The notes beneath the pieces are model-generated. The model worked only from the letters and a program-made list of their open reading frames with translations. It did not search any database and was not told the origin of the DNA. The position numbers and the translations under genes are program-made. Shown here piece after piece: positions 8,741 through 16,397 of a stretch of DNA of 64,000 nucleotides (its first letter is position 1; each line of letters opens with the position of its first letter). Source of the DNA: Amycolatopsis japonica (GTDB lineage Bacteria; Actinomycetota; Actinomycetes; Mycobacteriales; Pseudonocardiaceae); NCBI RefSeq assembly GCF_000732925.1, contig NZ_CP008953.1:8611001-8675000 (forward strand). Reading direction: 5' to 3'.

Positions 8741-9376
8741 ATGCGTATTGTCCACTTTGGACACGCTTGCACGCTTCTGGAGACCGAGGGCGCGCGGATC
8801 CTGATCGACCCCGGCACCTTCTCGACGGGTTTCGAAGGCGAGCGCGAACTGGACGCCATCCTGATCACCCACCAGCACTTCGATCACCTCGACATGGACC
8901 GGCTGCCCGCGCTGCTGGAGGCCAACCCCGGCGTGAAGCTGGTCGTCGACCCGGGTTCCGCCGAAGCGGTGGGGAAGATCGGCGCCGAGTTCCAGATCGC
9001 GAACCCCGGCGACGCCTTCGAGATCGGGTCCAGCGGCATTGACGTCGTCGGCGGCGAGCACGCGGTGATCCACGAGGAGATCCCGGTGATCCCGAACGTC
9101 GGCTACGTGGTCGATCACGGCGCCTTCTATCACCCGGGTGACTCGTTCTTCATGCCGGAACAGAAGATCGACGTCCTCGGCCTGCCCACCGGCGCCCCGT
9201 GGCTCAAGGCCGGCGAGGCGGTCGACTACCTGCGTGCGGTGTCGCCGCGCCTCGCCGTCCCGATCCACGAAGCGGTCCTCGCGCGGCCGCAGATGCACTA
9301 CGGCCTGTTCGCGAATCTCGCTCCTGAAGGCACCGAAGTGAAGGTGCTCGACGTCGGGGAGCCGGTGAAGCTTTAG
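8741..9376 (+). CDS. MBL-fold metal-dependent hydrolase (UlaG-like)
   Basis: A 211-aa metallo-beta-lactamase-fold protein with the metal-binding motif THQHFDH (His44, His46, Asp48, His49), an aspartate/histidine pair later in YHPGDS and a C-terminal PIHEA. This compact form matches the L-ascorbate-6-phosphate lactonase (UlaG)-like subfamily, often of unknown substrate. AAGGAG lies 7 nt before the ATG. It follows the ArsR-type regulator by 33 nt on the same strand. Its stop shares 4 bp with the stop of the convergent DUF418 gene (TTAG, 9373-9376). Confidence 0.87.
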   Translation: MRIVHFGHACTLLETEGARILIDPGTFSTGFEGERELDAILITHQHFDHLDMDRLPALLEANPGVKLVVDPGSAEAVGKIGAEFQIANPGDAFEIGSSGIDVVGGEHAVIHEEIPVIPNVGYVVDHGAFYHPGDSFFMPEQKIDVLGLPTGAPWLKAGEAVDYLRAVSPRLAVPIHEAVLARPQMHYGLFANLAPEGTEVKVLDVGEPVKL

Positions 9377-10512
9377 CGCCGGTACGCGAGTTTCCGCACC
9401 AAGATCTCCGCCGGTCCCCGATACGCCCGCCGTTGCATCACGTACGCGACGACGACCGTCAGCAGCCACACGCCGAGCCCGCACGCGGCCGCGACGAACG
9501 TGCTGCCGCCCAGCCCCAGCATGAACGGCGGCGCCAGGATCAGCCACGCCACCGACTGGAACAGGTAGGCGCTCAGCGTGCGCTGGCCGAGCGCCGAGAT
9601 CGCGGTGACCAGGACGCCGCGGCGTTTCCTGCCGACTGCCATGCCGATGAGCCCGAACAGGCTGATGTAACCGATCGCGCCGAACAGGCCCGCTCCCTCG
9701 TACATCAGCTTGACGAGCCCGGCGGTCTCCTCGTCGAAGCCGACGTGGTCACCGGCGAAGAGCCCCATCGGCAGCGCGCCCGCGATCGCGACACCGAAAC
9801 CCCCGAACAGACCGAAAAGGAGCAGTTTCCGATTCGGCTCCTCCAGCACACGCTTCTTCGCGGCCCAGGCGCCCACCCAGACGAACAGGATCGACGACAG
9901 CAGGACCGCGGTGGTCATCGGCCATTCGACGAGCCGTTCCCGCACGGCGTCGCCGTACGTCGGCGCCAGTGACGACGCGTCCTCGATGGACGGAACCGGC
10001 GCGCTCCCGGAATTCCCGGTGAGCACCAGGTACATCAGCACTGCCAGATAGCAGACGCCGAAACCCAAGTACAGCACGGGAAGCCGGTAGAAACCCTTGC
10101 CACGCCGCAAAAGCAGCAGGGCGAACACCATGCCGACCACGCCGTACGCGCCGAGCACGTCGCCGGAGAAGAACAGCACCCCGTCGACGGCGCCGAAGAC
10201 GAGCAGCCACGCGTGACGGCGAAGCAGGATGCCACGCGTGCGCGGCCATGACTGCCCCAGCGCTTCCTGCCGATCGGCGAACTGCACCATGCCGTAGCCG
10301 AGCATCATGCCGAACAGCGGCAGCGCGCACGCGTGGACGAGCACGAACAGCACCACGAAGTACGGCCGTTCCAGTCCTTCCGGCGTCTGATCGACGCCCG
10401 GCGTGTTGCCGAGGAAGATGCTCGCGGTATGCGCCAGCGCGACCAGCAGGAGCGCGAAACCCCTGGCCAGATCCGGTGCGAGCACACGCTCGCCCGTCGG
10501 TGTCGATGTCAT
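9373..10512 (-). CDS. DUF418-family integral membrane protein
   Basis: About 379 aa with 8-10 hydrophobic helices. It begins RVLAPDLARGFALLLVALAH, a typical opening of YeiB/DUF418 membrane proteins, and ends in the DUF418-type C-terminus. Function of the family is unknown. The ATG at 10512 is chosen because AAAGGGGG lies just upstream; the longer frame starts at a TTG (10533) inside the operator region. Last gene of the DUF2334-TetR-DUF418 series, with its own promoter and TetR-type operator in the 71-nt gap. Confidence 0.85.
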   Translation of the reverse strand: MTSTPTGERVLAPDLARGFALLLVALAHTASIFLGNTPGVDQTPEGLERPYFVVLFVLVHACALPLFGMMLGYGMVQFADRQEALGQSWPRTRGILLRRHAWLLVFGAVDGVLFFSGDVLGAYGVVGMVFALLLLRRGKGFYRLPVLYLGFGVCYLAVLMYLVLTGNSGSAPVPSIEDASSLAPTYGDAVRERLVEWPMTTAVLLSSILFVWVGAWAAKKRVLEEPNRKLLLFGLFGGFGVAIAGALPMGLFAGDHVGFDEETAGLVKLMYEGAGLFGAIGYISLFGLIGMAVGRKRRGVLVTAISALGQRTLSAYLFQSVAWLILAPPFMLGLGGSTFVAAACGLGVWLLTVVVAYVMQRRAYRGPAEILVRKLAYRR

Positions 10513-10519
10513 GGATCCC

Positions 10520-10567
10520 CCTTTAGTATCCAACGTACACTAATTAATGTCCGGCGGATACTAAAGG
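10520..10567 (-). promoter_or_regulatory. Promoter and TetR-type operator in front of the DUF418 gene
   Basis: On the minus strand a -35 CGGACA (10548-10553), a 17-nt spacer and a -10 GATACT (10525-10530) precede the ATG at 10512. Overlapping the -10 is a TAGT...ACTA imperfect palindrome of 19 bp (10524-10542), a usual TetR operator shape. Larger 12-nt arms, CCTTTAGTATCC at 10520-10531 and its complement at 10556-10567, bracket the region. The TetR gene is directly upstream, so self-contained repression of the DUF418 gene is likely. Confidence 0.5.
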
Positions 10568-10583
10568 CTGAGGAGGGGTTTTG

Positions 10584-11315
10584 TCAGCTCGCTTCGACGA
10601 GAGCGGCGATGCCGTCGAGGACGACGTCGAGACCGAAGTCGAAGTCGGAGTTCTGTTCGGAGCCACCGAGACCCGAGCTCAGGAAGCCCACGGCGTCGGG
10701 GAAACGCTCAGGGTCGATCAGCTCGGCGAGGCCCTTGCCGTAGGCCTGTTCCGCCTGCGCCTGGGTCAGCCCGCTGTCCTTCCGGCCCTCGGCGAGCTGG
10801 AGTGCCTGCGCGCAGGCGAGGCGGACATAGCCGCCGATCAGGACCAGGATCCCGCCCTTGGTCCCCCAGTCGAGGCCGGTTTCGCGCAGCGTGCGCAGGA
10901 ACGCGTCCATCCAGGCGACCGCGTGCGGACCGGCGGGCGGGCCGGAAAGCGGCAGCTCGACCAGCCACGGATGGCTCATCAGCACGTCGCGGTTGGCCTC
11001 GGCCAACGTGGTCAGCTCGGCCCGCCAGTCACCGGTGGGCTCCACCTCCGGCGGATCGCCGATGGCGACGTCGGCCATCAGCTCCAGCAGCTCCGCCTTC
11101 GAACCGATGTGGCGGTACAACGACATCTTCGTGACGCCCAGATCCTTCGCCACGTTCGCCAGCGTCACGTTCGCGACGCCTTCGCGATCGGCGAGGTCCA
11201 CCGCCGCCGCCACGACACCGTCGATGTCGAGCACGGACGGCCTGCCGCGCGTCGGGCGTTCCGACCGGCGCCAGAGCCGCATCAGCGTCGCCGGTGCGCC
11301 TGCCTCGTCGGTCAT
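10584..11315 (-). CDS. TetR/AcrR-family regulator (TetR_C class)
   Basis: A 243-aa regulator. A basic leader precedes the helix-turn-helix at about residues 45-68 (ANVAKDLGVTKMSLYRHIGSKAELLE). The large C-terminal ligand domain is of the type found in tetracycline-like repressors (WRAELTTLAEANRDVLMSHPW and a late FDFGLDVVLDGI). The ATG overlaps the stop of the upstream DUF2334 gene as ATGA, so the two are translationally coupled. It probably represses the DUF418 gene through the operator at 10520-10567. Confidence 0.9.
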   Translation of the reverse strand: MTDEAGAPATLMRLWRRSERPTRGRPSVLDIDGVVAAAVDLADREGVANVTLANVAKDLGVTKMSLYRHIGSKAELLELMADVAIGDPPEVEPTGDWRAELTTLAEANRDVLMSHPWLVELPLSGPPAGPHAVAWMDAFLRTLRETGLDWGTKGGILVLIGGYVRLACAQALQLAEGRKDSGLTQAQAEQAYGKGLAELIDPERFPDAVGFLSSGLGGSEQNSDFDFGLDVVLDGIAALVEAS

Positions 11316-12019
11316 CCCGACAATTTAACCCGCGTTCGCGAGAGCGAGCCGTACGTGGTTCCGAAAGCGCGGTTCTCCAGCGAGACGTCGACGGCGTCGA
11401 GGAACGCCTGCCGCAGTCCCGGCCGGGCGAGGTCCGCGGCGTCGATGCCGAGCCGCACCAGCCCGCCGCGGCGCGCGGCCCTGGCGGCGGCCAGCACCAG
11501 CGCGAAACACCGGACGGTCTCCGTGCGGTGCGACGGTCCGCCGAACTCCTGCACCCTGGCGCGCTGGACGTCTCCGGACACCAGGTCCCGCACCGACGCC
11601 AGATCCGCGCACAGCGTGAACCCGTGTTCGCGCAGGGCCTGCAGGGTGCCTTCCGAGGCGATCCAGCGCGGCGGCGCGAAGCCGTCGACGGCCATGCCGT
11701 TGGCGTCGAGCGCCGCCTTCGCCGCGATCAGGCGCAGCCGCGCCTCGTGCGCGGGCAGAGCCGCGAACTCGGCTCGTTTGCCCAGGTAGACGGCGCGATG
11801 AGTGGGCGGGATCTGGTGGTCGTACCCGTGCAGGAGGACGGAATCGCCGCGGGTGCGACGCGTCCGGACCCACTCGGTCACGGGGCCCTCGCCGGTGCGA
11901 GCGGCGTAGAGCACGGACAACGGGACCCTGCGCCGGTCGAGTTCGGCCGCGAGATCGGCGCAGCGGTGCAACGTCCGGGTGGTCACGCCGGACAGGGAAA
12001 CCAGCAAACGTGCGTCCAC
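11312..12019 (-). CDS. DUF2334-like polysaccharide-deacetylase-fold protein
   Basis: A 235-aa protein starting MDARLLVSLSGVTTRTL, with VLLHGYDHQI and APPRWIASEGTLQAL segments typical of DUF2334/carbohydrate-esterase-4-like proteins, in which a His/Asp set binds the metal. The usual DD pair near the N-terminus is not obvious, so catalytic activity is uncertain. No signal peptide. GTG start at 12019. It overlaps the downstream TetR gene by 4 nt (ATGA), making a coupled pair. Confidence 0.75.
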   Translation of the reverse strand: MDARLLVSLSGVTTRTLHRCADLAAELDRRRVPLSVLYAARTGEGPVTEWVRTRRTRGDSVLLHGYDHQIPPTHRAVYLGKRAEFAALPAHEARLRLIAAKAALDANGMAVDGFAPPRWIASEGTLQALREHGFTLCADLASVRDLVSGDVQRARVQEFGGPSHRTETVRCFALVLAAARAARRGGLVRLGIDAADLARPGLRQAFLDAVDVSLENRAFGTTYGSLSRTRVKLSG

Positions 12020-12077
12020 CCCACCAGTGAGCCAGCCGCGACTTGCGCCGGACTGACCACGGGGTGAACGCCGCAGG

Positions 12078-12959
12078 TCAGGCGGGCCAATCCTGCAGCG
12101 ACCGGCCGGTGATGCGTTCGTACGACTCGATGTACCTCGCGCGCGTGGCGGCGACGATGTCCTCGGGCAAGGGTGGCGACCCGGGTCTGTCCCGGCGATG
12201 CCAGCCGGACGCCGGACTGGTGAGCCAGTCCCGCAGCGGCTGCTTGTCGAACGACGGCTGCGGGCTGTCCGGCGCGTAGCCGCCCGCCGGCCAGTAGCGC
12301 GAGGAATCCGGGGTCAGGACCTCGTCGGCGAGCACGAGATTCCCTTCCCGGTCGACGCCGAATTCGAGCTTCGTGTCCGCGAGGAGGATGCCGCGTTCGG
12401 CGGCGAACTCCGCGCCGCGGCGATACACCGCCAGCGTCGCCTCGCGGACCTCCTCGGCCCGCTCGCGGCCGAGCTGCCCGACGACGTCGGAGAAGGCGAT
12501 GTTCTCGTCGTGCGAGCCGCGGTCGGCCTTGGTCGCGGGCGTGAAGATCGGCTCGGGCAGGCGGGACGATTCGGTCAGACCGGGCGGAAGTTCGACACCG
12601 CAAACCGTGCCGCGCGCGCGATAATCGGCGAGACCGGTACCGGTGAGATAGCCGCGGGCGACGGCTTCGAACGGCAGCATCGCCAGCCGCCGCACCAGCA
12701 GCGCGCGGCCGCGGACCTCGGCGGGGATGCGGTCGTCTTCGTAGGAGACCAGATGGTTGGGGAGGACATCGGAGAGCAGGGAGAACCAGAACACGCTCAT
12801 CGCGGTGAGCACCCGCCCCTTGTCCGGGATGGGCGTGTCGAAGACGACGTCGTAGGCGGAGATCCGGTCGGAGGTGACGAGCAGCAGATGCTCGTCATCG
12901 ACGGCGTAGAGCTCACGGACCTTGCCGGCGGCGATCTTCGGGTATTCGAGCGTCGTCAC
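12078..12959 (-). CDS. purC: SAICAR synthase (phosphoribosylaminoimidazole-succinocarboxamide synthase)
   Basis: A 293-aa enzyme joining aspartate to CAIR with ATP to form SAICAR, step eight of purine synthesis. Characteristic segments are GKVRELYAVDDEHLLLVTSDRISAYD at the N-terminus (cut here for length), LPFEAVARGYLTGTG (the PurC signature, about 94-108), SHDENI and LADTKLEFG. Length is normal for the monofunctional form. GTG start at 12959. A TAGGGT -10 box lies 6 nt before the start, pointing to a leaderless message. Divergent from the DUF62 gene with only a 35-nt gap. Confidence 0.96.
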   Translation of the reverse strand: MTTLEYPKIAAGKVRELYAVDDEHLLLVTSDRISAYDVVFDTPIPDKGRVLTAMSVFWFSLLSDVLPNHLVSYEDDRIPAEVRGRALLVRRLAMLPFEAVARGYLTGTGLADYRARGTVCGVELPPGLTESSRLPEPIFTPATKADRGSHDENIAFSDVVGQLGRERAEEVREATLAVYRRGAEFAAERGILLADTKLEFGVDREGNLVLADEVLTPDSSRYWPAGGYAPDSPQPSFDKQPLRDWLTSPASGWHRRDRPGSPPLPEDIVAATRARYIESYERITGRSLQDWPA

Positions 12960-12965
12960 GGCTGC

Positions 12966-12971
12966 ACCCTA
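12966..12971 (-). promoter_or_regulatory. Candidate -10 box of purC (leaderless transcript)
   Basis: TAGGGT on the minus strand fits the actinobacterial TANNNT -10 and ends 6 nt before the purC GTG, so transcription would start at or next to the start codon. No ribosome-binding site is seen. Short motif, so modest confidence. Confidence 0.35.
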
Positions 12972-12994
12972 GCGATCAAGGATGATGGCTGATC

Positions 12995-13801
12995 ATGCCG
13001 ATCCACTGCGTTTCGTTCACGACCGACTACGGGCTGAGCGACGGTTTCGTGGCCGCGTGCCACGGCGTGATCGCGCGGATCGCGCCGTCCGTACGGGTGA
13101 TCGACGTGAGCCACGAGATCCCTCCGCAGCAGGTCAGGACCGGCGCCGAGGTGCTCGCCCAGACCGCGCCGTATCTGCCGGAGTCCGTCCATCTCGCCGT
13201 CGTGGACCCCGGCGTCGGCACCGCCCGGCGCGGCGTCGTGGTGGTCACCGACCGCGGAATGCTCGTCGGCCCGGACAACGGGCTCCTCATTCCCGCCGCC
13301 GAAACACTCAGCGGGGTGATAGCCGCGTACGAACTCGCGGCGCCGGAATACCGCCTTCCGGTGACGTCGTCGACGTTCCACGGGCGTGACGTCTTCGCCC
13401 CCGCCGCCGCGCATCTCGCGCTCGGCGTCCCGCCCGAGGAGTTCGGGCCGCGCGTCGACGACCTCGTGCGGCTGCCAGACCCGTTCGTCGCGGTGTTCCC
13501 CGGCAAGCTGGTGGCCGAGGTGCTCACGGTCGACCACTTCGGCAACGTCCAGCTGGCCGCGAGCCCCGCCGACCTCGAACTGGCCGGGCTGGCGGGCACG
13601 GTCTCCGTCAGCAGCGAACACGTCCTGGTGAAAGCGCTGGTCGGCGACACCTTCGGCACGGTGCCGCCGGGCCGGAACGTGCTCTACACCGATTCCGCGG
13701 GACGGCTCGCGGTCGCCGTGAACGGCGGCTCCGCCTCGGCGGTGCTCGGACTGGGACCCGCCCAGGAGTGCACGATCACCTCGTCGCCGACGGCCACCTG
13801 A
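12995..13801 (+). CDS. DUF62 S-adenosylmethionine hydrolase (adenosyl-hydroxide transferase)
   Basis: A 268-aa member of the SAM hydroxide adenosyltransferase family, which splits SAM to adenosine and methionine with water and is related to fluorinase/chlorinase. N-terminal landmarks are FTTDYGLSDGFV (Asp within the ribose/methionine site) and VIDVSHEIPPQQ. The central motifs are VVDPGVGTARRG and DNGLL. The small C-terminal barrel contains VDHFGNVQLAAS. Physiological role unknown. The last 118 nt are antisense to the end of the MOSC gene; both proteins look complete, so the overlap seems genuine. Confidence 0.9.
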   Translation: MPIHCVSFTTDYGLSDGFVAACHGVIARIAPSVRVIDVSHEIPPQQVRTGAEVLAQTAPYLPESVHLAVVDPGVGTARRGVVVVTDRGMLVGPDNGLLIPAAETLSGVIAAYELAAPEYRLPVTSSTFHGRDVFAPAAAHLALGVPPEEFGPRVDDLVRLPDPFVAVFPGKLVAEVLTVDHFGNVQLAASPADLELAGLAGTVSVSSEHVLVKALVGDTFGTVPPGRNVLYTDSAGRLAVAVNGGSASAVLGLGPAQECTITSSPTAT

Positions 13802-14571
13802 CCGGGCCTGGTCACCGCCATCTTGATCCCGAACGAGACGCCGCCCTCGGGTTCGCGGCGGTAGTCGGCGAGCGACCGGATCGGCTCGGGACCGGCCTTC
13901 TTCCCGGTCTCCTGGTCGACCATCGGCACCGTGCAGCGGATGCAGACCTTGGCGTACCCCAGTTCGAGGCCACCGGCGGTGAGCGAGCGGACGTCGTCCT
14001 CGCGATGCGGCTCGGGCCAGCCCGCGACGACGATGTTGGGCCGGAAGCGGTCCATCGGCACGGCTTCGGCGCCGCGCGACGCGATACGCTCGTTCAGACC
14101 GTCCAAAGAGGACTCCGAGGTCAACAGGATCGCGTGCGCGTCGGCGAAGGCCGCGGTGCCGGGGATCTCGCCGTTGGTGACGCGTTCGTGCTCCGGCGCG
14201 AGCCCGACGAACACCGACGGCAGGCCGAGGACGTCGGAGAACCACTCGGTGGCGTCCTCGCCCTGGTGGACGCCCTTGCCCTGCCAGGTGAACGTCGCGG
14301 CGGGCTGCCTCGGCCCGTCCGTGACCGTCTCGACCAGCAGTTCCTCGACGCCGGGAGCGGCGAGACGCAGGCGGGCGCCGTCGTCGAGCACCTCGGCCCG
14401 GATCGACGCCATCACCGGATGCTTGCGCTGGCTGCGGAACTCGCCCTCCGGGGAGACGACCATCCAGGCCCGGTCGAACCTCAGCCCCGCGGGGGTGACG
14501 TCGGCCGTCGCGACCGACGTCCCCGCGCAGCCTTTGACCGGGTAATAGACCAGCTTCGCCACTCTCGCCAT
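13684..14571 (-). CDS. MOSC-domain protein (YcbX-like)
   Basis: A 295-aa protein with an N-terminal MOSC_N beta-barrel (VAKLVYYPVKGCAG...GLRFDRAWMVV) followed by a MOSC domain. The FRPNIVVAG segment, the conserved Cys in YAKVCIRCTVP (about 213-223) and the GVSFGIKMAV/VGDEV ending are typical. Such proteins handle sulfur or molybdenum cofactor chemistry, for example N-hydroxylated base reduction in the YcbX group. The last 39 codons are antisense to the DUF62 gene; the domain proper ends near VGDEVIVHSW, so the overlap affects mainly a low-complexity tail. Confidence 0.88.
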   Translation of the reverse strand: MARVAKLVYYPVKGCAGTSVATADVTPAGLRFDRAWMVVSPEGEFRSQRKHPVMASIRAEVLDDGARLRLAAPGVEELLVETVTDGPRQPAATFTWQGKGVHQGEDATEWFSDVLGLPSVFVGLAPEHERVTNGEIPGTAAFADAHAILLTSESSLDGLNERIASRGAEAVPMDRFRPNIVVAGWPEPHREDDVRSLTAGGLELGYAKVCIRCTVPMVDQETGKKAGPEPIRSLADYRREPEGGVSFGIKMAVTRPGQVAVGDEVIVHSWAGPSPSTAEAEPPFTATASRPAESV

Positions 14572-14664
14572 AGCCGCAGGTTAACGACTAAGGCGTGGTG
14601 AGTGGCGATTCGGGCCAAGGCTGTCTTAGGTGCCTACTGAATGTGGGTGGCCGTTGGCCGCCGG

Positions 14665-14717
14665 TCCGTGAAGGCCTCCTTGCCTACCTTCAGGGTAGGG
14701 AAGGAGGCCTTCACGGA
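14665..14717. repeat. Family D-variant hairpin
   Basis: 17-nt perfect arms (14665-14681 TCCGTGAAGGCCTCCTT and complement 14701-14717). Inside them is a shorter stem, CCTACC/GGGTAGG, around TTCA. It shares the TGAAGGCC core with family D but has CCTCC in place of CCCCC. Confidence 0.75.
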
Positions 14718-14775
14718 CTACACGATCGCCACCCGCGGCTCTGTGACACCACCAGCCCCAGCAGTCACAGCAGAT

Positions 14776-14826
14776 GTGTGAAGGCCCCCTTCCCTCGGCT
14801 CAGCGGAGGAAACTCGACCTTCACAC
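14776..14826. repeat. Degenerate family D hairpin
   Basis: Outer arms GTGTGAAGG and CCTTCACAC pair, but the inner part (CCCCCTTCCC versus GGAGGAAACTCGA) has drifted. It looks like a decaying copy between two intact ones. Confidence 0.5.
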
Positions 14827-14833
14827 CTTCCCA

Positions 14834-14890
14834 AGTACATGAAGGCCCCCTTCACTGCGTCTAGCGCAAGGAAGGGGGCCTTCATGTACT
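14834..14890. repeat. Family D hairpin 3' of the amino-acid ABC operon
   Basis: 20-nt perfect arms (14834-14853, AGTACATGAAGGCCCCCTTC, and complement 14871-14890). The loop contains ACTGCGTCTAGCGCAAG. It ends 12 nt after the ABC ATPase stop on the minus strand and probably terminates that operon. Near-identical copies at 28771-28829, 44185-44243 and 63247-63303. Confidence 0.85.
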
Positions 14891-14901
14891 CGGGGAAGCG
14901 C

Positions 14902-15642
14902 CTACAGCACTTGCGACAGGAAACGCTGCAGCCGCTCGCTCCGCGGAGCGTCGAAGATCGCCTCCGGAGCGCCCTGTTCGACGATCTTCCCGTCGTCCAT
15001 GAACGCGACCTCGTCGGCGACGCCGCGCGCGAAACCCATCTCGTGGGTGACCACGAGCAGCGTCAGCCCGCGCTCGGCCAGCCCGGCCATCAGCGTGAGG
15101 ACGCCCTTGACCAGCTCCGGGTCCAGCGCGCTGGTCGCCTCGTCGAACAGCATGACCTCGGGCTCCATGGCGAGCGCCCGCGCGATCGCGACCCGCTGCT
15201 GCTGCCCGCCCGAGAGCGCGCTCGGCCGGTACGGCGCCTTGTCGGCGAGGCCGACCTCGGCGAGGCGGGCGTGCGCGATCTCCGCCGCCTCCTCCTTGCC
15301 GAGTTTGCGCACACTGCGCAGCGGCAGGGTGATGTTGTCCAGCACGCTGCGGTGCCCGAACAGGTTGAAGTGCTGGAACACCATCCCGACGCGCTGCCGC
15401 AGCGCGTCCGGATCGGACGAGATGACGCTCTCGCCGCCCAGCAGCAGGTCGCCCGAGTCGGGCTCCTGGAGCCGGTTCACACAGCGCAGCAACGTCGACT
15501 TGCCGGACCCCGACGGCCCGATGATGCAGGTCGTGCGGCCCTTCTCGACCTTGAGGTTCACGCCCTTCAGCACTTCGAGGGTGCCGAAGGAGACATGGAT
15601 GTCGCGGAGTTCGACGCTGGAAGAACGGACGGCGGCGGTCAT
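14902..15642 (-). CDS. Polar amino-acid ABC importer, ATP-binding protein
   Basis: A 246-aa ATPase of the GlnQ/HisP type. Walker A is IIGPSGSGKST (about 39-49), the Q-loop is MVFQHFNLF, the signature is LSGGQQQR (about 145-152), Walker B is VMLFDEATSALDP and the H-loop is VVTHEM. It powers the permease encoded just upstream. The ATG overlaps the permease stop as ATGA (15639-15642). Last gene of a five-gene operon read on the minus strand (three binding proteins, permease, ATPase), closed by a hairpin. Confidence 0.93.
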   Translation of the reverse strand: MTAAVRSSSVELRDIHVSFGTLEVLKGVNLKVEKGRTTCIIGPSGSGKSTLLRCVNRLQEPDSGDLLLGGESVISSDPDALRQRVGMVFQHFNLFGHRSVLDNITLPLRSVRKLGKEEAAEIAHARLAEVGLADKAPYRPSALSGGQQQRVAIARALAMEPEVMLFDEATSALDPELVKGVLTLMAGLAERGLTLLVVTHEMGFARGVADEVAFMDDGKIVEQGAPEAIFDAPRSERLQRFLSQVL

Positions 15643-16397
15643 GACATCGGCACCTTTCCGGCGTTCAGGAGTTCCGTTTCGCCGCCCTCGTCGTCGACCC
15701 GGACCTTCTTGCCGGTGCGCAGCTTCTTGTCGATGTAGTTGACCAGATGCGTCAGCGGCACGGTGATCACCAGGTAGACGGCACCGGCGGCGACCAGCGG
15801 CGACAGGTTCCCGGTGTTCGCCGCGAGGTCCTGCCCGATGCGGAACAGGTCGCGCTGCTCGGCGAGGAAGCCGAGGAAGTACACCAGGCTTGAGTCCTTG
15901 ACCAGCGCGATGAACTGGTTCACCAGCGCGGGCAGCACGCGCCGCACACCCTGCGGGATTACGACGAGCGTCATCGCCTTGGTGTAGCTCATGCCCAGCG
16001 CGCGGCTGGCCTCCATCTGTCCTTTTTCGACACTCTGGATACCGGCGCGGAAGATCTCGCCGATGTACGCGGCCGCGATCAGGCTCAGCGCCAGAATGCC
16101 CAGCGGGTAAGGATTCCGCGACAGCGACGGGATGAGGATCCCGCCGCCCTGCCCGATCACCAGGATGGTCAGGATCGCGGGCAGGCCGCGGAAGATGTCG
16201 GTGTACACCCGGGCGGGCCAGCGCAGCCACGCCTTGCTGGACAGGCCCATCGTGGCCAGCAACATGCCGAGCACGGTGCCGATCAGTGCCGAGAACACCG
16301 ACAGGATCAGCGTGTTCAGCAGGCCGGTCCCGAGGAGGTCGGGGAAGACCTCCCAGATGTACTCCCAGTTCAGGAAGGTGTTGAGGAAATCGTCCAC
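15639..16397 (-). CDS. Polar amino-acid ABC importer, permease
   Basis: A 252-aa inner-membrane permease of the HisMQ type with about five helices. The ATPase-docking EAA loop is visible at EASRALGMSYTKAMTLVVIPQGVRR (about 129-153, G at the conserved place; sequence shortened in family terms). FRGLPAILTILVIG near 68-81 is typical of this family. The GTG start at 16397 directly abuts the TAA of the upstream binding-protein gene. Only one permease gene is present, so it presumably works as a homodimer serving all three binding proteins. Confidence 0.92.
   Translation of the reverse strand: MDDFLNTFLNWEYIWEVFPDLLGTGLLNTLILSVFSALIGTVLGMLLATMGLSSKAWLRWPARVYTDIFRGLPAILTILVIGQGGGILIPSLSRNPYPLGILALSLIAAAYIGEIFRAGIQSVEKGQMEASRALGMSYTKAMTLVVIPQGVRRVLPALVNQFIALVKDSSLVYFLGFLAEQRDLFRIGQDLAANTGNLSPLVAAGAVYLVITVPLTHLVNYIDKKLRTGKKVRVDDEGGETELLNAGKVPMS

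Larger units (their letters stand above)
14572..14901. other. 330-nt gene-free region holding three hairpin elements
   Basis: Between the MOSC start and the end of the ABC ATPase gene there is no credible gene. The region holds three consecutive inverted repeats (14665-14717, 14776-14826, 14834-14890) related to family D. Short open frames here that begin MKAPF are translations of the repeat arms. Confidence 0.75.

Noticed and set aside
14839..15738. Open frames beginning MKAPF... at several places (14839, 44237 minus, 63252 and others)
   Set aside because: They start inside family D hairpin arms and then run antisense or out of frame through real genes; the shared N-terminus is just the translated repeat.
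14902..16230. 442-codon minus-strand frame over the ABC ATPase and permease
   Set aside because: The first about 195 codons are an off-frame reading of the permease; the ATPase begins at 15642.
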